A stretch of DNA of 64,000 bases from Caldimonas brevitalea (GCF_001017435.1 NZ_CP011371.1:5704001-5768000), one strand, 5' to 3'; counted from the stretch's first letter, positions 16,226 through 27,348 are shown. Program-made: numbers and translations. Notes: generated by a model from the letters alone, not told the origin.

Positions 16226-17563
16226 TCACGCCCCGGGCGCGAGCGGCGTGGTCGAAGCGGCGCCGCCCACCCCGCCCGTCACACGCTGCAGTTCGGACAG
16301 CAGCCGCGTCAGGTCGAGTGGTTTGGTGAGGTAGGCGTCCATGCCGGCCGCCAGGCAAGCCTGCTCGTCAGCGCCGCTGGAGTAGGCGGTGGCGGCCAGG
16401 ATGGGAAAGCGAGGCAGCTCACCTTCCGCCTGCAGGGCTCGCAGCCGACGGGTCGCGGCCAGGCCGTCCATCGCCGGCATCTGCACGTCCATCAGCACGG
16501 CACTCGGTGCGCTCTCTTCACAACGCCGCACGGCCTCCGCGCCGTTCACCACCGCGTCGGGTTGGTAGCCCAGGGTGCGCAGCATTTCCGAGGCGAGCAG
16601 CCGGTTGACGGGGTTGTCGTCCACCACCAGCACGCGCGGGCCCGACGTACCGCAGGGCAGCGACTCGGCCGCGGCGCCGCCCATGGCCCGGCTACTCGCG
16701 TGTTGCAGCGCGCGCCGTGTGAGGGCGAACAGGTCGAGCGGGCTCAAGGGCAAGGGCATGGCCTGCAGCCGGTGACCGCTGGGCACCGGGTCGTGCAGGC
16801 CGGTCAGTTCGTAGCCCAGCACGACGTCGGCATCGGGCAGGTGCTGCGCCAACTGCTGCAGGTCGTCCCGCCGCACACCATAGGACTGCATGCCGACCAC
16901 CAGCGCCGGCCGACGTGTGACGGGGATCTCGTCGAGGGCGGCCGCGGCCGCTGCGACCGACGGGAAGCGGCGGGTGCGCCAGCCGAGGCGGTGCAGTTGC
17001 TGCGTCAGCGTGCCGAAGGCCAACGGGTGGTCGGCCACCAGCCAGGCCATGGCGCCTTGGGCGTCCCGCACCCGCTGAGCATCGTCGGGCGCAGGCTCGA
17101 CCGGGTAGTGCACCAGCACCAGGGTGCCTTCGACCGGCTTGGTGGCGACGAAGATAAAGGCGCCGCTCTCAGGGCACAGCGCGCGGGTCGTGACCATTTG
17201 CTCGGGATCGTCCGGCGCCGGCCCCTCGGTCTCGATCGGCGCGCCCTCCGGCAGTGCCGCGGCCAGGTGCGCCGCCGTCAGCTGCAAACCTGTGGCGGCG
17301 ATCTGCGTTTCGGCCACCCAACGCCCGGCCGGACCCTCACGAACCTCGGTCGTGAACAAAAGGCAACCGCTGGGCGTGTGTTGCACTGCAATACGCAACA
17401 GGCGATCGAGCCGGTGGCGCAAGGCAACGGCGTCGCTCTCGAAGCGAGCGGTCGGGCCGAGGTAGTCATTCAGCAGGGCCAGACCCTTGGCCAGCGCGGC
17501 CGGCAGCGCGACCCGAGCGCCGGCGGTGACGGCTTCGCAGACTGTCAGCAGCTTGGAAGGCAT
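16226..17563 (-). CDS. Degenerate hybrid-kinase-like protein with C-terminal receiver
   Basis: Encodes 445 residues from ATG 17563 (no clear ribosome site; an upstream ATG at 17716 is possible). Residues 30-165 resemble a worn-down HATPase region (LRHRLDRLLRIAVQHTPSG in place of the N-box, no G-boxes). Residues 195-310 look like a pseudo-receiver without the acidic pocket. Residues 325-440 form an intact REC domain: VLVVDDNPVN, phospho-acceptor in VLMDVQMPAMDG, AATAYSS and YLTKPLDL. No membrane segment and no phosphorylatable HisKA helix are visible. It appears to be a kinase relic that keeps a working receiver. Convergent with the stand-alone receiver gene. Confidence 0.75.
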   Translation of the reverse strand: MPSKLLTVCEAVTAGARVALPAALAKGLALLNDYLGPTARFESDAVALRHRLDRLLRIAVQHTPSGCLLFTTEVREGPAGRWVAETQIAATGLQLTAAHLAAALPEGAPIETEGPAPDDPEQMVTTRALCPESGAFIFVATKPVEGTLVLVHYPVEPAPDDAQRVRDAQGAMAWLVADHPLAFGTLTQQLHRLGWRTRRFPSVAAAAAALDEIPVTRRPALVVGMQSYGVRRDDLQQLAQHLPDADVVLGYELTGLHDPVPSGHRLQAMPLPLSPLDLFALTRRALQHASSRAMGGAAAESLPCGTSGPRVLVVDDNPVNRLLASEMLRTLGYQPDAVVNGAEAVRRCEESAPSAVLMDVQMPAMDGLAATRRLRALQAEGELPRFPILAATAYSSGADEQACLAAGMDAYLTKPLDLTRLLSELQRVTGGVGGAASTTPLAPGA

Positions 17564-17780
17564 GGGCAAACCCGGGTCAGCAGTGAACCATGAGGTGGTG
17601 CTGAGCAAGGGTTGTTCCCACGGGTTTACCCGTGGCTCAGCCCATCGCGGCGCGTCGACCGGTAGGTCGGGCGACGCGGTTTCACCGGGTCGGGCAGGAA
17701 GGAGTGCTCGGACCATCGCCGAGGAACAGCGCGGCGACGGGGGGCGACGCCTATAGCGGCCCTCGCGGCAGGCGACGCCC

Positions 17781-17812
17781 AAAGCAAAACGCCAACCGAA
17801 GGGTTGGCGTTT
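17781..17812 (-). terminator. Terminator of tRNA-fMet gene
   Basis: Hairpin AAACGCCAACC / GGTTGGCGTTT (17787-17812) followed on the minus strand by TTTTGCTTT. It lies about 14 bases after the tRNA 3' end. Confidence 0.85.
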
Positions 17813-17825
17813 GACTCATTGTATT

Positions 17826-17902
<77 letters not shown>

Positions 17903-17915
17903 GCAGAGAAGTGAG

Positions 17916-17945
17916 ACTATAGCATATGTTCTTCTTTGTGCGCCA
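17916..17945 (-). promoter_or_regulatory. Putative promoter of tRNA-fMet
   Basis: TATAGT (17921-17916) with a weak -35 TGGCGC (17945-17940) at an 18-base spacing. The expected start is about 7 bases before the tRNA 5' end. The strong -10 in a GC-rich context is the main support. Confidence 0.5.
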
Positions 17946-17980
17946 GCCCCTAGTGAAAATGAAACGCAGGCCGGCTGGGA

Positions 17981-20005
17981 TCAAAGCCCTGCCGCGGTGA
18001 GCGACTGCAGGAAGCGATCGGCGGACTGGAAGCCGATCACACGTGCCGCCCTCACCTCCTGTCCTTGTGCATCGAAGAACAGAGTGCCCGGCGGGCCGAA
18101 CAGGCCGAACCGCTTCAGCAGGGCGCGGTCTTCGGCGCTGTTGCGGGTCACGTCGGCCTTGAGCAGCAAGGCCGACGCGAGCTTGTCGCGTACGCGCGGG
18201 TCGGCGAAGGTGTAGCGCTCCATCTCTTTGCAGGAGACACACCAGTCGGCGTAGAAGTCGAGCATCACGGGACGTTGGGCCGTGGCGAGCACCTGGTCGA
18301 GCTCGGCCACGCTGGCCACCTTGCGGAAGGCGGGCAGCGCTGTCGCCGGGTTGGGCCCGTTGTCGTCACCACCTGCCGCCAGGTGCTGGAGCGGTTGCGC
18401 CGGGTCGTTCCCGCCCGAGGCGGCGCCGATCAGCTGCAGCACGCCCAGCACGGCCAGCACCACGCCCAGGCCCTTGAGCAATTTGGCGCTGCCCCTGGCG
18501 CCGCCATGCAGCGGGTCAAAAACCCGCAGATAGACGGCGCTCACCAGCAGCAGCACACCCCACAACCCCATCGCCGCCCAGCCGGGCAGCACGGGCTGCA
18601 GCATCCAGAGCGCGACCGCCAGCAGCAGCGCCCCGAAGAAGTGTTTGACGTGCTCCATCCAGGCCCCGCTGCGCGGCAGCCACCGGCCGGCGGAAGCACC
18701 GATCAACAGCAGCGGCACGCTCATGCCGGCGGCGAGCATGAACAAGGCCAGGCCGCCTAGCACGACGTCACGGGTCTGGCTGATGTAGACCAGCGCGCCG
18801 GCCAGCGGTGCCGCGACGCAGGGGCTGACGATGAGGGCCGACAGGCCGCCCATCAGGAACACTCCGAGCAGTTGGCCACCGCGCAGCCGGCCCGAGGCTC
18901 GTGCGAGGCCCTGGCGCAAGCCGCTCGGCAGCTGCAGGTCGTAGAAGCCGAACATCGACAGCGACAGCAGCACCAGCAGGGTTGCGAAAGCGCCGAGCAC
19001 GGCGGGCGTCTGAAGCGAGGCGGCGAGGCCTTCGCCGGCCAGGCCGGCGGCGATGCCGAAGGCGGTGTAGACGAGTGCCATGCCGAGCGAGTAGCTGGCG
19101 GCCAACACCGCACCGCGGCTGCGGCTGACGCGTTCACCGCCCTCGGCCTGGCCGACGATGATGGACGACAGAATGGGCAACATCGGCAACACGCACGGCG
19201 TCAGCGACAACAGCACGCCGGCCACGAAAAACACCAGCGCCACGGCCGGCAGCCAGCCCGATTGCAACGCGCTTTCGATGCCCTCGGTGGCGGTGGGCGA
19301 CGGGGTGTTGACGAGTTGTTCGGCGGTCGGTGCCGCCAGCACCTTGCCGGGCGCGCCGGCCCCGGGAGGGCTACCGGTGTTGTCGGTGGTGCCGTTGCTG
19401 CTGCTGCTGTTTTCGACAGCGGCCTGCCCGGCGCTGCTGCCCGTCGAGCTGCCGCCACTGCCGGTGCTCCGCCCCAGCACACCCGCCAGCAGTGAGCGCA
19501 CACCGCCTCCAGGGCGGGCCGACGGCTCGTTCACCACGGTCACGCTGTTGCTGCCGCCGCCAAAGCCCGCCAGGCGTACTTCGGCGTGCTGCTCCATCGG
19601 CGGGTAACACAAGCCCTTGTCGGCGCAGCCCTGGCTGGTCACGCTCAGCAGGAACGGGCCTTGTGCCAGTGTCACCGGGATGCGGATCGCGACGCGCCCG
19701 CGGTGTGTCTCGACGTCTTTCTTGAAGGTGTCGTCGTACTTGACCTTGCCGGGAGGGATCTCGGGCGTGCCGAGCGTGACGGCGGGCGCTCCCGCGAACT
19801 TGAACTGCTCGCGGTACATGTAGTAGCCGGGCGCCACCTCGAAGCTGACCTCGACGCTGCGATCGTCGAGCGCACGGGCCGAGAAGCGGAACGCCTGCTC
19901 GGGTTCGAGAAAATCGTCTTCTTCTGCCGCTACCGCCAGCGTCGCCGACAGCAGCACGCCCACCCCGGCCGCGAGTGCGGCCCTCCAACCCCTTGCGCGC
20001 ATCAT
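17981..20005 (-). CDS. dsbD: Thiol:disulfide interchange protein DsbD
   Basis: Encodes 674 residues. A signal peptide (about 1-26) leads to a periplasmic alpha domain with C127 and C133 (GCADKGLCYPP). A Ser/Gly/Thr-rich linker (about 170-225) follows, then the eight-helix beta domain with the redox cysteines in LTPCVLPMLP and SPCVAAP, and a C-terminal thioredoxin domain with WCVSCK (C589, C592). DsbD carries electrons from cytosolic thioredoxin to periplasmic DsbC and to cytochrome c maturation. Its ribosome site (GGAG) overlaps the last codons of cutA, so the two are probably co-translated; cutA-dsbD adjacency is common in proteobacteria. Confidence 0.96.
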   Translation of the reverse strand: MMRARGWRAALAAGVGVLLSATLAVAAEEDDFLEPEQAFRFSARALDDRSVEVSFEVAPGYYMYREQFKFAGAPAVTLGTPEIPPGKVKYDDTFKKDVETHRGRVAIRIPVTLAQGPFLLSVTSQGCADKGLCYPPMEQHAEVRLAGFGGGSNSVTVVNEPSARPGGGVRSLLAGVLGRSTGSGGSSTGSSAGQAAVENSSSSNGTTDNTGSPPGAGAPGKVLAAPTAEQLVNTPSPTATEGIESALQSGWLPAVALVFFVAGVLLSLTPCVLPMLPILSSIIVGQAEGGERVSRSRGAVLAASYSLGMALVYTAFGIAAGLAGEGLAASLQTPAVLGAFATLLVLLSLSMFGFYDLQLPSGLRQGLARASGRLRGGQLLGVFLMGGLSALIVSPCVAAPLAGALVYISQTRDVVLGGLALFMLAAGMSVPLLLIGASAGRWLPRSGAWMEHVKHFFGALLLAVALWMLQPVLPGWAAMGLWGVLLLVSAVYLRVFDPLHGGARGSAKLLKGLGVVLAVLGVLQLIGAASGGNDPAQPLQHLAAGGDDNGPNPATALPAFRKVASVAELDQVLATAQRPVMLDFYADWCVSCKEMERYTFADPRVRDKLASALLLKADVTRNSAEDRALLKRFGLFGPPGTLFFDAQGQEVRAARVIGFQSADRFLQSLTAAGL

Positions 20006-20012
20006 TGTTTGC

Positions 20013-20354
20013 TCACTCCTTCCCTGCTGAGACCAGCCAGCGCAAATAGGGTTCCAGCCCGTCGACGATCTCGGTCGCGATGAGTTCGGGCACGTCGTAG
20101 GGATGCAGCGCGGGCAGGCGTTGCTTGAGCGCCGGCCAGCGTGACGACGAGGTCTTGAGCAGCAGCAGCCATTCGCGGCTTTCTTCGATGCGGCCCTGCC
20201 ACCGGTACATCGAGGTGACGCCCGGCACGAGGTTGACGCAGGTGACGAGTTCGGCGTCGAGCAGTTCGCGAGCGAGCGAGCGGGCGACGGCTTCGTCGTC
20301 GACCGTGCTCAATGCGAGCAAGGGCGTGTCGTCCGAGACGCGGCGGTTCAACAT
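20013..20354 (-). CDS. cutA: Divalent-cation tolerance protein CutA
   Basis: Encodes 113 residues of the CutA1 family, with the typical LARELLDAELVTCVNLVPGVTSMYRWQG core and the C-terminal HPYDVPELIATEI segment. CutA1 forms very stable trimers with a ferredoxin-like fold and was linked genetically to copper tolerance, but its biochemical role is still unclear. GGAGC lies 6 bases before the ATG. Followed at 7 bases by dsbD. Confidence 0.95.
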   Translation of the reverse strand: MLNRRVSDDTPLLALSTVDDEAVARSLARELLDAELVTCVNLVPGVTSMYRWQGRIEESREWLLLLKTSSSRWPALKQRLPALHPYDVPELIATEIVDGLEPYLRWLVSAGKE

Positions 20355-20385
20355 GAGCGTGCTCCTTCGGTCGGTATCGATGACT

Positions 20386-21174
20386 TTAGGACTTGAAGAA
20401 CCGCCGGCGCGTCAGCACCAAGGCAACGTAGTAGCCGACCACAGCGTACGCGAGCAGCACGGCCAAGGGGCGCAGCACGTCGGGCGGCCAGTGGCCGATC
20501 ACGAGCGGGCGCACCAGTTCGACCGCGGCGCTCAGCGGCAGCGCGCGCGACAGCAGTTGGAGCCAGCCGGGCAGTTGGTCGAGCGGGAAATAGATGCCGG
20601 ACATGAAGGTCATCGGCGTCAGCACCAACGTGAAGTAGTAGGTGAAGAAGTCGTAGCCCTTGGCCAGCGCATTGAACACCAGCGCGATCGACGAGAAGGT
20701 GATGCCGACCAGGAACAACACCGGCAGTGCCAACAGCAGCGTCGGCTCCCGGCTGATGCCGAGCACCGCCAGCACCAGCGCGATCGCGATGGCCGAGAAC
20801 AAGGCCTTCAGCGCCGCCCACAGCATCTCGGCCAGCACGATGTCGTCGAGCGCGACCGGCGCGTTCATGATGCCGTCCCAGGTCTTTTGCACGTGCATGC
20901 GCGAGAAGGCGGAATACAGCGCTTCGAACGAGGCGGCGTTCATCGCGCTCATGCAGATGCTGCCCGACGCGAGGAACAGGATGTAGGGCAGGCCCTGCAC
21001 CTCGCCGACCAGCGAGCCGAGGCCGTAGCCGAAGGCCACCAGGATGATCAGCGGCTCGGCGATGTTGCCGATCAGGCTCGGCACCGCGAGCTTCTGCCAG
21101 ACCAGCAGGTTGCGCTTGACCACGGGCCAGATGCGCGGCGACAGGCGCGGCGCGGCATAGAGCGAAATCAGCAT
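20386..21174 (-). CDS. ABC-2 type transporter permease (NodJ-like)
   Basis: Encodes 262 residues with six membrane helices and the ABC-2 export permease pattern, closest to NodJ (VWQKLAVPSLIGNIAEPLIILVAFGYGLG at the N-terminus, TFMSGIYFPLDQLPGW near residue 190). NodJ with NodI exports lipo-chitooligosaccharides in rhizobia; many non-symbiotic Burkholderiales carry homologs of unknown cargo. It follows its ATPase gene by 43 bases and precedes cutA. Confidence 0.92.
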   Translation of the reverse strand: MLISLYAAPRLSPRIWPVVKRNLLVWQKLAVPSLIGNIAEPLIILVAFGYGLGSLVGEVQGLPYILFLASGSICMSAMNAASFEALYSAFSRMHVQKTWDGIMNAPVALDDIVLAEMLWAALKALFSAIAIALVLAVLGISREPTLLLALPVLFLVGITFSSIALVFNALAKGYDFFTYYFTLVLTPMTFMSGIYFPLDQLPGWLQLLSRALPLSAAVELVRPLVIGHWPPDVLRPLAVLLAYAVVGYYVALVLTRRRFFKS

Positions 21175-21217
21175 GGCGGAGGTCCTTCGAGGTAGAGGCC
21201 GGAGGCGGGCGAGGCGC

Positions 21218-22168
<951 letters not shown>

Positions 22169-22230
22169 AGTGCCGCTCCCTTTGGCGTGTCGGGGCTTGC
22201 CTTTCGTCCGGTGGGCGAGAGCCGGCCATG

Positions 22231-22256
22231 AAAAAGGCCAGCACGAGGCTGGCCTT
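22231..22256 (-). terminator. Terminator at the end of the alpha operon
   Basis: Hairpin AAGGCCAGC / GCTGGCCTT followed on the minus strand by TTTTT, 36 bases after the rplQ stop codon. Confidence 0.9.
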
Positions 22257-22291
22257 GATCGGTTGCGGCAGCGGATGCTGCTGCTACTGCC

Positions 22292-22690
22292 TTATTCGGC
22301 GGCGGCTTCAGCGCCTTCGGCTTCGGTCGCCTCGGGACGGTCGACCAGCTCGACGTAGGCCATCGGGGCGTTGTCGCCGACGCGGAAACCCATCTTCAGG
22401 ATGCGCGTGTAGCCGCCCGGGCGAGCGTTGAAACGCGGGCCCAGGACTTCGAACAGCTTCACGACGTTGTCGCGGTTGCGCAGGCGCGAGAACGCCAGGC
22501 GCTTGTTGGCGACGGTCGGCTCCTTGCCGAGGGTGATCAGCGGCTCGACGACGCGACGCAGTTCCTTGGCCTTGGGCACCGTGGTCTTGATGGCCTCGTG
22601 CTCGATCAGCGAGTTGGCCATGTTGCGGAGCATCGCCAGGCGGTGCTCGGAGGTGCGGTTGAGTTTGCGAAGGCCGTGACGGTGACGCAT
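22292..22690 (-). CDS. rplQ: 50S ribosomal protein L17
   Basis: Encodes 132 residues starting [20 protein letters not shown], the invariant L17 N-terminus. Binds 23S rRNA near the exit-tunnel side. Last gene of the rpsM-rpsK-rpsD-rpoA-rplQ series, closed by the hairpin at 22231-22256. The C-terminus has a short acidic/alanine tail (EGAEAAAE). Confidence 0.97.
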   Translation of the reverse strand: MRHRHGLRKLNRTSEHRLAMLRNMANSLIEHEAIKTTVPKAKELRRVVEPLITLGKEPTVANKRLAFSRLRNRDNVVKLFEVLGPRFNARPGGYTRILKMGFRVGDNAPMAYVELVDRPEATEAEGAEAAAE

Positions 22691-22805
22691 GGTGCTTTCC
22701 TTTCTTTATTGAACCCCGGCCGGATCAGGTACCGGGGGTTGCACATCACCCCGGCTCGGTGGCCGGGGCGACGGGGTGCCGGCCTGCAGCCGACACCCCG
22801 ATTTT
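22691..22805 (-). other. rpoA-rplQ intergenic stem-loops
   Basis: A 115-base spacer holding two GC-rich inverted repeats: CGGGGTG/CACCCCG (22772-22800) and CCCCGG/CCGGGG (22749-22768). On the minus strand they lack a T tract, so they more likely affect RNA stability or partial attenuation between rpoA and rplQ than full termination. Confidence 0.4.
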
Positions 22806-23792
22806 TTAACGCTTGTCGAGGCCGGACGGCGGCCAGTTCTCGAGCCGCACGCCCAGCGTGAGGCCGCGCGAAGCCAGCACTTCCTTGATTTCATTGAGCG
22901 ACTTGCGACCCAGGTTCGGGGTCTTGAGCAGCTCGGTCTCGGTGCGCTGGATCAAATCGCCGATGTAATAGATGTTCTCGGCCTTCAGGCAGTTGGCCGA
23001 GCGCACCGTCAGTTCGAGCTCGTCGACCGGGCGCAGCAGGATCGGGTCGAACTGCTGGCTGCGTTGCGCCGGCTGGTCGAACGCGGCAATCTCGCTGCCT
23101 TCCAGCTGTGCGAACACGGCCAACTGCTCGACCAGGATCTTGGCCGATGCGCGGATCGCTTCCTCGGGCGAAATGGCGCCGTTGGTTTCGATCTCCATCA
23201 CCAGCTTGTCGAGGTCGGTGCGCTGCTCGACGCGGGCGCTTTCGACGGTGTAGCTGACACGCCTGACCGGCGAGAACGAAGCGTCCAGCACGATGCGGCC
23301 GATCGATTTGGTCGGCTCGTCACCGAAACGGCGCAGGTTGCCGGGGACATAACCACGGCCCTTCTCGACCTTGATCTGCATGTCCAGCTTGCCGCCTTGC
23401 GACAGGTGGGCGATCACGTGGTCCGGGTTGATGATCTCGACGTCGTGCGGCGTCTGGATATCACCGGCGGTGACGGCGCCCTCGCCTTCCTTGCGCAGCA
23501 CCAGCGTGACTTCCTCGCGGTTGTGCAGGCGGAACACCACCCCCTTGAGGTTCAGCATGATGTGCACGACGTCTTCCTGCACGCCGTCGATCGTCGAGTA
23601 CTCGTGGAGCACACCCGCGATCGTCACTTCGGTCGGCGCGTAACCCACCATCGACGACAGCAGCACACGACGCAGCGCATTGCCCAGCGTGTGGCCGTAG
23701 CCGCGCTCGAACGGCTCGAGCGTGACCTTCGCGCGGTGGCCGCCCAGCGGCTCCACGTTGATGGCTTTGGGTTTCAGCAGATTGGTTTGCAT
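22806..23792 (-). CDS. rpoA: RNA polymerase alpha subunit
   Basis: Encodes 328 residues. The N-terminal assembly domain begins [40 protein letters not shown] (shown in part; residues 8-47), and the C-terminal domain (about 245-325) carries [21 protein letters not shown] and [12 protein letters not shown] for UP-element DNA and activator contacts. It dimerises and scaffolds beta and beta' in core polymerase. It sits in its usual place between rpsD and rplQ. Confidence 0.98.
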   Translation of the reverse strand: MQTNLLKPKAINVEPLGGHRAKVTLEPFERGYGHTLGNALRRVLLSSMVGYAPTEVTIAGVLHEYSTIDGVQEDVVHIMLNLKGVVFRLHNREEVTLVLRKEGEGAVTAGDIQTPHDVEIINPDHVIAHLSQGGKLDMQIKVEKGRGYVPGNLRRFGDEPTKSIGRIVLDASFSPVRRVSYTVESARVEQRTDLDKLVMEIETNGAISPEEAIRASAKILVEQLAVFAQLEGSEIAAFDQPAQRSQQFDPILLRPVDELELTVRSANCLKAENIYYIGDLIQRTETELLKTPNLGRKSLNEIKEVLASRGLTLGVRLENWPPSGLDKR

Positions 23793-23886
23793 GAGGTCTT
23801 CCTGTCAATACCCTCGGCTCGTTACACCGATAAGGCTGATGGACCACCTGGGGGGCGTACAGCACCCCTCCAGGACCGGAACACGG

Positions 23887-23930
23887 CAAAACCCGCCCAC
23901 GCCCGGCCACTGCCAGGCGTTTGCGGGTTC
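23887..23930 (-). terminator. Possible attenuator between rpsD and rpoA
   Basis: Read on the minus strand, AACCCGC ... GCGGGTT followed by TTGCC encloses an inner GCC-rich stem. The short T run makes it a weak terminator at best; partial attenuation or mRNA protection is plausible. Confidence 0.35.
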
Positions 23931-23946
23931 CGCGAAGGGGAAACGA

Positions 23947-24570
23947 TCAACGCGAGTACAACTCGACGATCAGCGATTCGTTGATCTCGGCGCCGAATTC
24001 GTCGCGGTCCGGAGCCTTCTTGAACACGCCTTCGAGCTTGGTGCCGTCGACCTGCACCCAGGCCGGCAGACCGATCTGCTCGGCCAGTTTGTAGGCGTCC
24101 TGGATGCGCAGCTGCTTCTTGGCTTTTTCACGCACGGCGACCACGTCACCAGCCTTGACCAGGTACGACGGGATGTTCACCACTTCGCCATTGACCGTGA
24201 TGCCCTTGTGCGACACCAGCTGGCGGGCTTCCGCACGGGTCGAGCCGAAGCCCATGCGGTAGACCACGTTGTCCAGGCGCGACTCGAGGATCAGCAGCAG
24301 GTTGGCGCCAGTGTTGCCGCGGCGACGCTCGGCCTCGGCGAAATAGCGGCGGAACTGACGCTCCAGCACGCCATACATGCGCTTGACCTTCTGCTTCTCG
24401 CGCAGCTGCAGACCGAAGTCCGAGGTGCGGGAACCCGAGGTGCGGCCGTGCTGGCCGGGCTTGGAATCGAACTTGGCCTTGTCGCCGATCGCGCGCCGGG
24501 CGCTCTTCAGGTAAAGGTCCGTGCCTTCGCGGCGGGAAAGTTTGGCCTTCGGGCCGAGGTAACGTGCCAC
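23947..24570 (-). CDS. rpsD: 30S ribosomal protein S4
   Basis: Encodes 207 residues starting [21 protein letters not shown], with the S4 RNA-binding domain around residues 95-160 ([24 protein letters not shown]). S4 nucleates 16S 5'-domain assembly and, in E. coli, represses this operon at the mRNA level. No zinc-binding cysteine cluster is present, so this is the zinc-independent form. Confidence 0.98.
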   Translation of the reverse strand: MARYLGPKAKLSRREGTDLYLKSARRAIGDKAKFDSKPGQHGRTSGSRTSDFGLQLREKQKVKRMYGVLERQFRRYFAEAERRRGNTGANLLLILESRLDNVVYRMGFGSTRAEARQLVSHKGITVNGEVVNIPSYLVKAGDVVAVREKAKKQLRIQDAYKLAEQIGLPAWVQVDGTKLEGVFKKAPDRDEFGAEINESLIVELYSR

Positions 24571-24738
24571 TTGAGTGCTTCCTCTGATGTCTGACGTGTC
24601 CGCGGCCTTGGCCGCTGGTCACGCGAGTCTGGCGCTGCAGGTCAAAGAATTCTTCGAAACGCGCAGACGGTGGGCTTCAACGAAACCGCCGGCCCGGCGT
24701 TTTCACACCGGCCGGCGAACGGAAAGCTCGAAATTATA

Positions 24739-25143
24739 TTAGATACGGCGACGCTTCTGGGGGCGGCAGCCGTTGTGCGGGATCGGCGTGACGTCCGAGA
24801 TCATGTTGATCCGGATGCCCAGCGCGGCCAGCGCACGCACCGACGACTCACGACCCGGGCCGGGGCCCTTGATCTCGACGTCGAGATTCTTGATGCCTTG
24901 TTCTTGAGCCGCACGACCCGCCACTTCGGCCGCCACCTGGGCAGCGTACGGCGTGGACTTGCGCGAGCCCTTGAAACCCTGGCCACCGCTGGAAGCCCAG
25001 GACAGCGCGTTGCCCTGGCGGTCGGTGATCGTGATGATGGTGTTGTTGAACGACGCGTGCACGTGAGCAATACCGTCCGCAATGTTCTTGCGGATCTTCT
25101 TGCTCACACGCCGAGCGGCGGTATTCGCAGGTGCTTTAGCCAT
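24739..25143 (-). CDS. rpsK: 30S ribosomal protein S11
   Basis: Encodes 134 residues with the conserved [19 protein letters not shown] and C-terminal [18 protein letters not shown]. Part of the 30S platform near the Shine-Dalgarno cleft. Between rpsM and rpsD; the 168-base spacer to rpsD carries an inverted repeat CGCCGGCC/GGCCGGCG around 24688-24716. Confidence 0.98.
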   Translation of the reverse strand: MAKAPANTAARRVSKKIRKNIADGIAHVHASFNNTIITITDRQGNALSWASSGGQGFKGSRKSTPYAAQVAAEVAGRAAQEQGIKNLDVEIKGPGPGRESSVRALAALGIRINMISDVTPIPHNGCRPQKRRRI

Positions 25144-25176
25144 GGTGACCTTCTTTCAATCAGCTCGTTCGGCGGC

Positions 25177-25542
25177 TTATTTCTTCAGCTGCACGCCGGA
25201 CTTGCGCGGGCCCTTGCGGGTCCGGGCGTTCGTGCGGGTGCGCTGGCCGCGCATCGGCAGCCCGCGGCGATGACGGAAACCGCGGTAGCAGCCGAGGTCC
25301 ATCAATCGCTTGATGTTCATCGTCGTTTCGCGGCGCAGGTCGCCTTCGATCGTCAGACGACCCACCTCTTCACGGATCTTTTCCAGATCAGCGTCGGTCA
25401 GGTCCTTGATCTTCTTGCTGTAGGCGATGCCGACGGCGTCGCAGATCTTCTGCGCCGTGGTGCGACCGATCCCGTAGATCGAGGTCAAACCGATTTCCGC
25501 ATGCTTTTGGGGCGGAATATTGATACCAGCAATACGTGCCAT
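25177..25542 (-). CDS. rpsM: 30S ribosomal protein S13
   Basis: Encodes 121 residues starting [21 protein letters not shown], with the helix-two-turn-helix region and the basic tail [17 protein letters not shown] that reaches the P-site tRNA. Located directly after rpmJ, as in most proteobacteria. Confidence 0.98.
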   Translation of the reverse strand: MARIAGINIPPQKHAEIGLTSIYGIGRTTAQKICDAVGIAYSKKIKDLTDADLEKIREEVGRLTIEGDLRRETTMNIKRLMDLGCYRGFRHRRGLPMRGQRTRTNARTRKGPRKSGVQLKK

Positions 25543-25585
25543 GTGGGTCCTCTAATTCGCGTTCATCAGGATGATCGTGTCCCGA

Positions 25586-25699
25586 TCAGCCCTGGCGTTG
25601 CTTGTGACGCGGGTCGGTGCAAATCACGCGAACCACGCCGTTGCGACGGATGATCTTGCAATTGCGGCAGATCTTTTTGACGGATGCCGAAACTTTCAT
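25586..25699 (-). CDS. rpmJ: 50S ribosomal protein L36
   Basis: Encodes 37 residues ([20 protein letters not shown], then [17 protein letters not shown]). C11, C14, C27 and H32 form the zinc-binding set of the zinc-dependent L36. AAGGAGAAG precedes the ATG. It lies between infA and rpsM, its standard place. Confidence 0.97.
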   Translation of the reverse strand: MKVSASVKKICRNCKIIRRNGVVRVICTDPRHKQRQG

Positions 25700-25784
25700 G
25701 GTCTTCTCCTTGACCTTTGTTGCTCGCTACGCCGACCAGCGGCCCGATGAACGATCGCGATATTCCGAGTATGAACAGTGCCGC

Positions 25785-26003
25785 TCACTTCGCTCGGAAC
25801 ACGATGCGAGCTCGACTCAAATCGTAGGGCGTCAGCTCCACGGTCACCTTGTCGCCGGGGAGGATGCGGATGTAGTGCATCCGCATCTTTCCGGAGATAT
25901 GACCGAGCACGACATGCCCGTTCTCCAACTTCACGCGAAACGTTGCATTGGGCAAGTTCTCGAGGATCTCGCCCTGCATCTGAATGACGTCGTCTTTCGC
26001 CAT
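25785..26003 (-). CDS. infA: Translation initiation factor IF-1, paralog 2
   Basis: Encodes 72 residues ([37 protein letters not shown]), the canonical IF-1 length. It sits between secY and rpmJ inside the ribosomal cluster, which is the usual place in betaproteobacteria, so this copy is probably the housekeeping one. It differs at many positions from the 83-residue copy at 778-1029. Confidence 0.97.
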   Translation of the reverse strand: MAKDDVIQMQGEILENLPNATFRVKLENGHVVLGHISGKMRMHYIRILPGDKVTVELTPYDLSRARIVFRAK

Positions 26004-26037
26004 TGCGTCTTCGTCTGTTCGCGTTCGTTGAACCGGC

Positions 26038-27348
26038 TCAGCCGGCCTTGAAATTTGCCTTCTTCAGCAGCGACTCGTACTGCTGCGACATCACATACGA
26101 CTGCACCTGCGCCCAGAAGTCCATCGTCACGACCACGATGATCAGCAGCGACGTGCCGCCGAAGTAGAACGGGACGTTGTACTTGAGGATCAGGAACTCC
26201 GGCAGCAAGCAGACCAGCGTGATGTAGATCGCACCGGCCAGCGTCAGCCGAGACAGGATGCGGTCAATGTATCGCGCAGTCTGGTCGCCAGGACGGATCC
26301 CAGGGATGAACGCGCCGCTCTTCTTCAGGTTGTCTGCCGTCTCACGGCTGTTGAACACCAGCGCCGTGTAGAAGAAGCAGAAGAAGATGATCGCAGCCGC
26401 ATACAACATCACATACACGGGCTGGCCCGGATGCAGCGCGTCGGCAATGTTCTTCAACCAGCGCAGGCTGTCACCGCTGCTGAACCAGCTCACGACGGTG
26501 GCCGGCAACAGGATGATCGACGACGCGAAGATCGGCGGGATCACGCCAGCCATGTTCAGCTTCAGCGGCAGGTGCGAGGACTGACCCCCGTAAACCTTGT
26601 TGCCGACCTGCCGCTTCGCATAGTTGACGAGGATCTTGCGCTGACCACGCTCGACGAACACCACACCGTAGGTCACCGCGCCGATCACGACGATGATCAA
26701 CAGCGCGACGACTTCGTGCATCGCCCCGGTACGCACCAACTCGAACAGTCCGCCGATCGCGCTGGGCAGGCCCGCCGCGATACCGCCGAAGATCAGGATC
26801 GAGATGCCGTTGCCCAGGCCGCGCTCGGTGATCTGCTCACCCAGCCACATCAAGAACATCGTGCCAGCCGTCAGGCTGATCATCGCGCTGATGCGGAAGC
26901 CGAAACCCGGCGCCAGCACCAACCCCGGCGAGCTTTCGAGCGCGATCGCGATCGACAGCGACTGGAACAACGCCAGGCCCAGCGTCCCGTAGCGGGTGTA
27001 CTGGGTGATCTTGCGTCGACCGCCTTCGCCTTCCTTCTTGAGCTGCTCCAGCGAGGGCACCACGTAGCTCATCAGCTGCATGATGATCGATGCAGAGATG
27101 TACGGCATGATGCCCAACGCGAACACCGTGAAACGCGACAGCGCTCCGCCGGAGAACATGTTGAACAGACTCAGGATGCCGCCTTGCTGGCTCTTGAAGA
27201 GCTGCTGCAGCTGCGTCGGATCAATGCCCGGCACGGGAATGTGCGCGCCGATCCGGTAGACCACGAGCGCCATCACCAGGAAGATCAGCCGGCGACGCAA
27301 GTCGCCGAACTTCCCGGTTTTGGCCAGCTGAGGTGCGTTGGTTGCCAC
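26038..27348 (-). CDS. secY: Protein translocase subunit SecY
   Basis: Encodes 436 residues with ten membrane helices. Hallmarks: [14 protein letters not shown] after helix 1, the plug region with [27 protein letters not shown], and [20 protein letters not shown] in the last third. SecY forms the channel with SecE (encoded at 55769-56149) and SecG. Follows rplO by 38 bases, as in the spc operon. Confidence 0.98.
   Translation of the reverse strand: MATNAPQLAKTGKFGDLRRRLIFLVMALVVYRIGAHIPVPGIDPTQLQQLFKSQQGGILSLFNMFSGGALSRFTVFALGIMPYISASIIMQLMSYVVPSLEQLKKEGEGGRRKITQYTRYGTLGLALFQSLSIAIALESSPGLVLAPGFGFRISAMISLTAGTMFLMWLGEQITERGLGNGISILIFGGIAAGLPSAIGGLFELVRTGAMHEVVALLIIVVIGAVTYGVVFVERGQRKILVNYAKRQVGNKVYGGQSSHLPLKLNMAGVIPPIFASSIILLPATVVSWFSSGDSLRWLKNIADALHPGQPVYVMLYAAAIIFFCFFYTALVFNSRETADNLKKSGAFIPGIRPGDQTARYIDRILSRLTLAGAIYITLVCLLPEFLILKYNVPFYFGGTSLLIIVVVTMDFWAQVQSYVMSQQYESLLKKANFKAG

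Noticed and set aside
22772..22807. Hairpin with T run on the plus strand after CACCCCG
   Set aside because: No plus-strand gene feeds into it; for the minus-strand operon the T run is on the wrong side, so it is not called a terminator.
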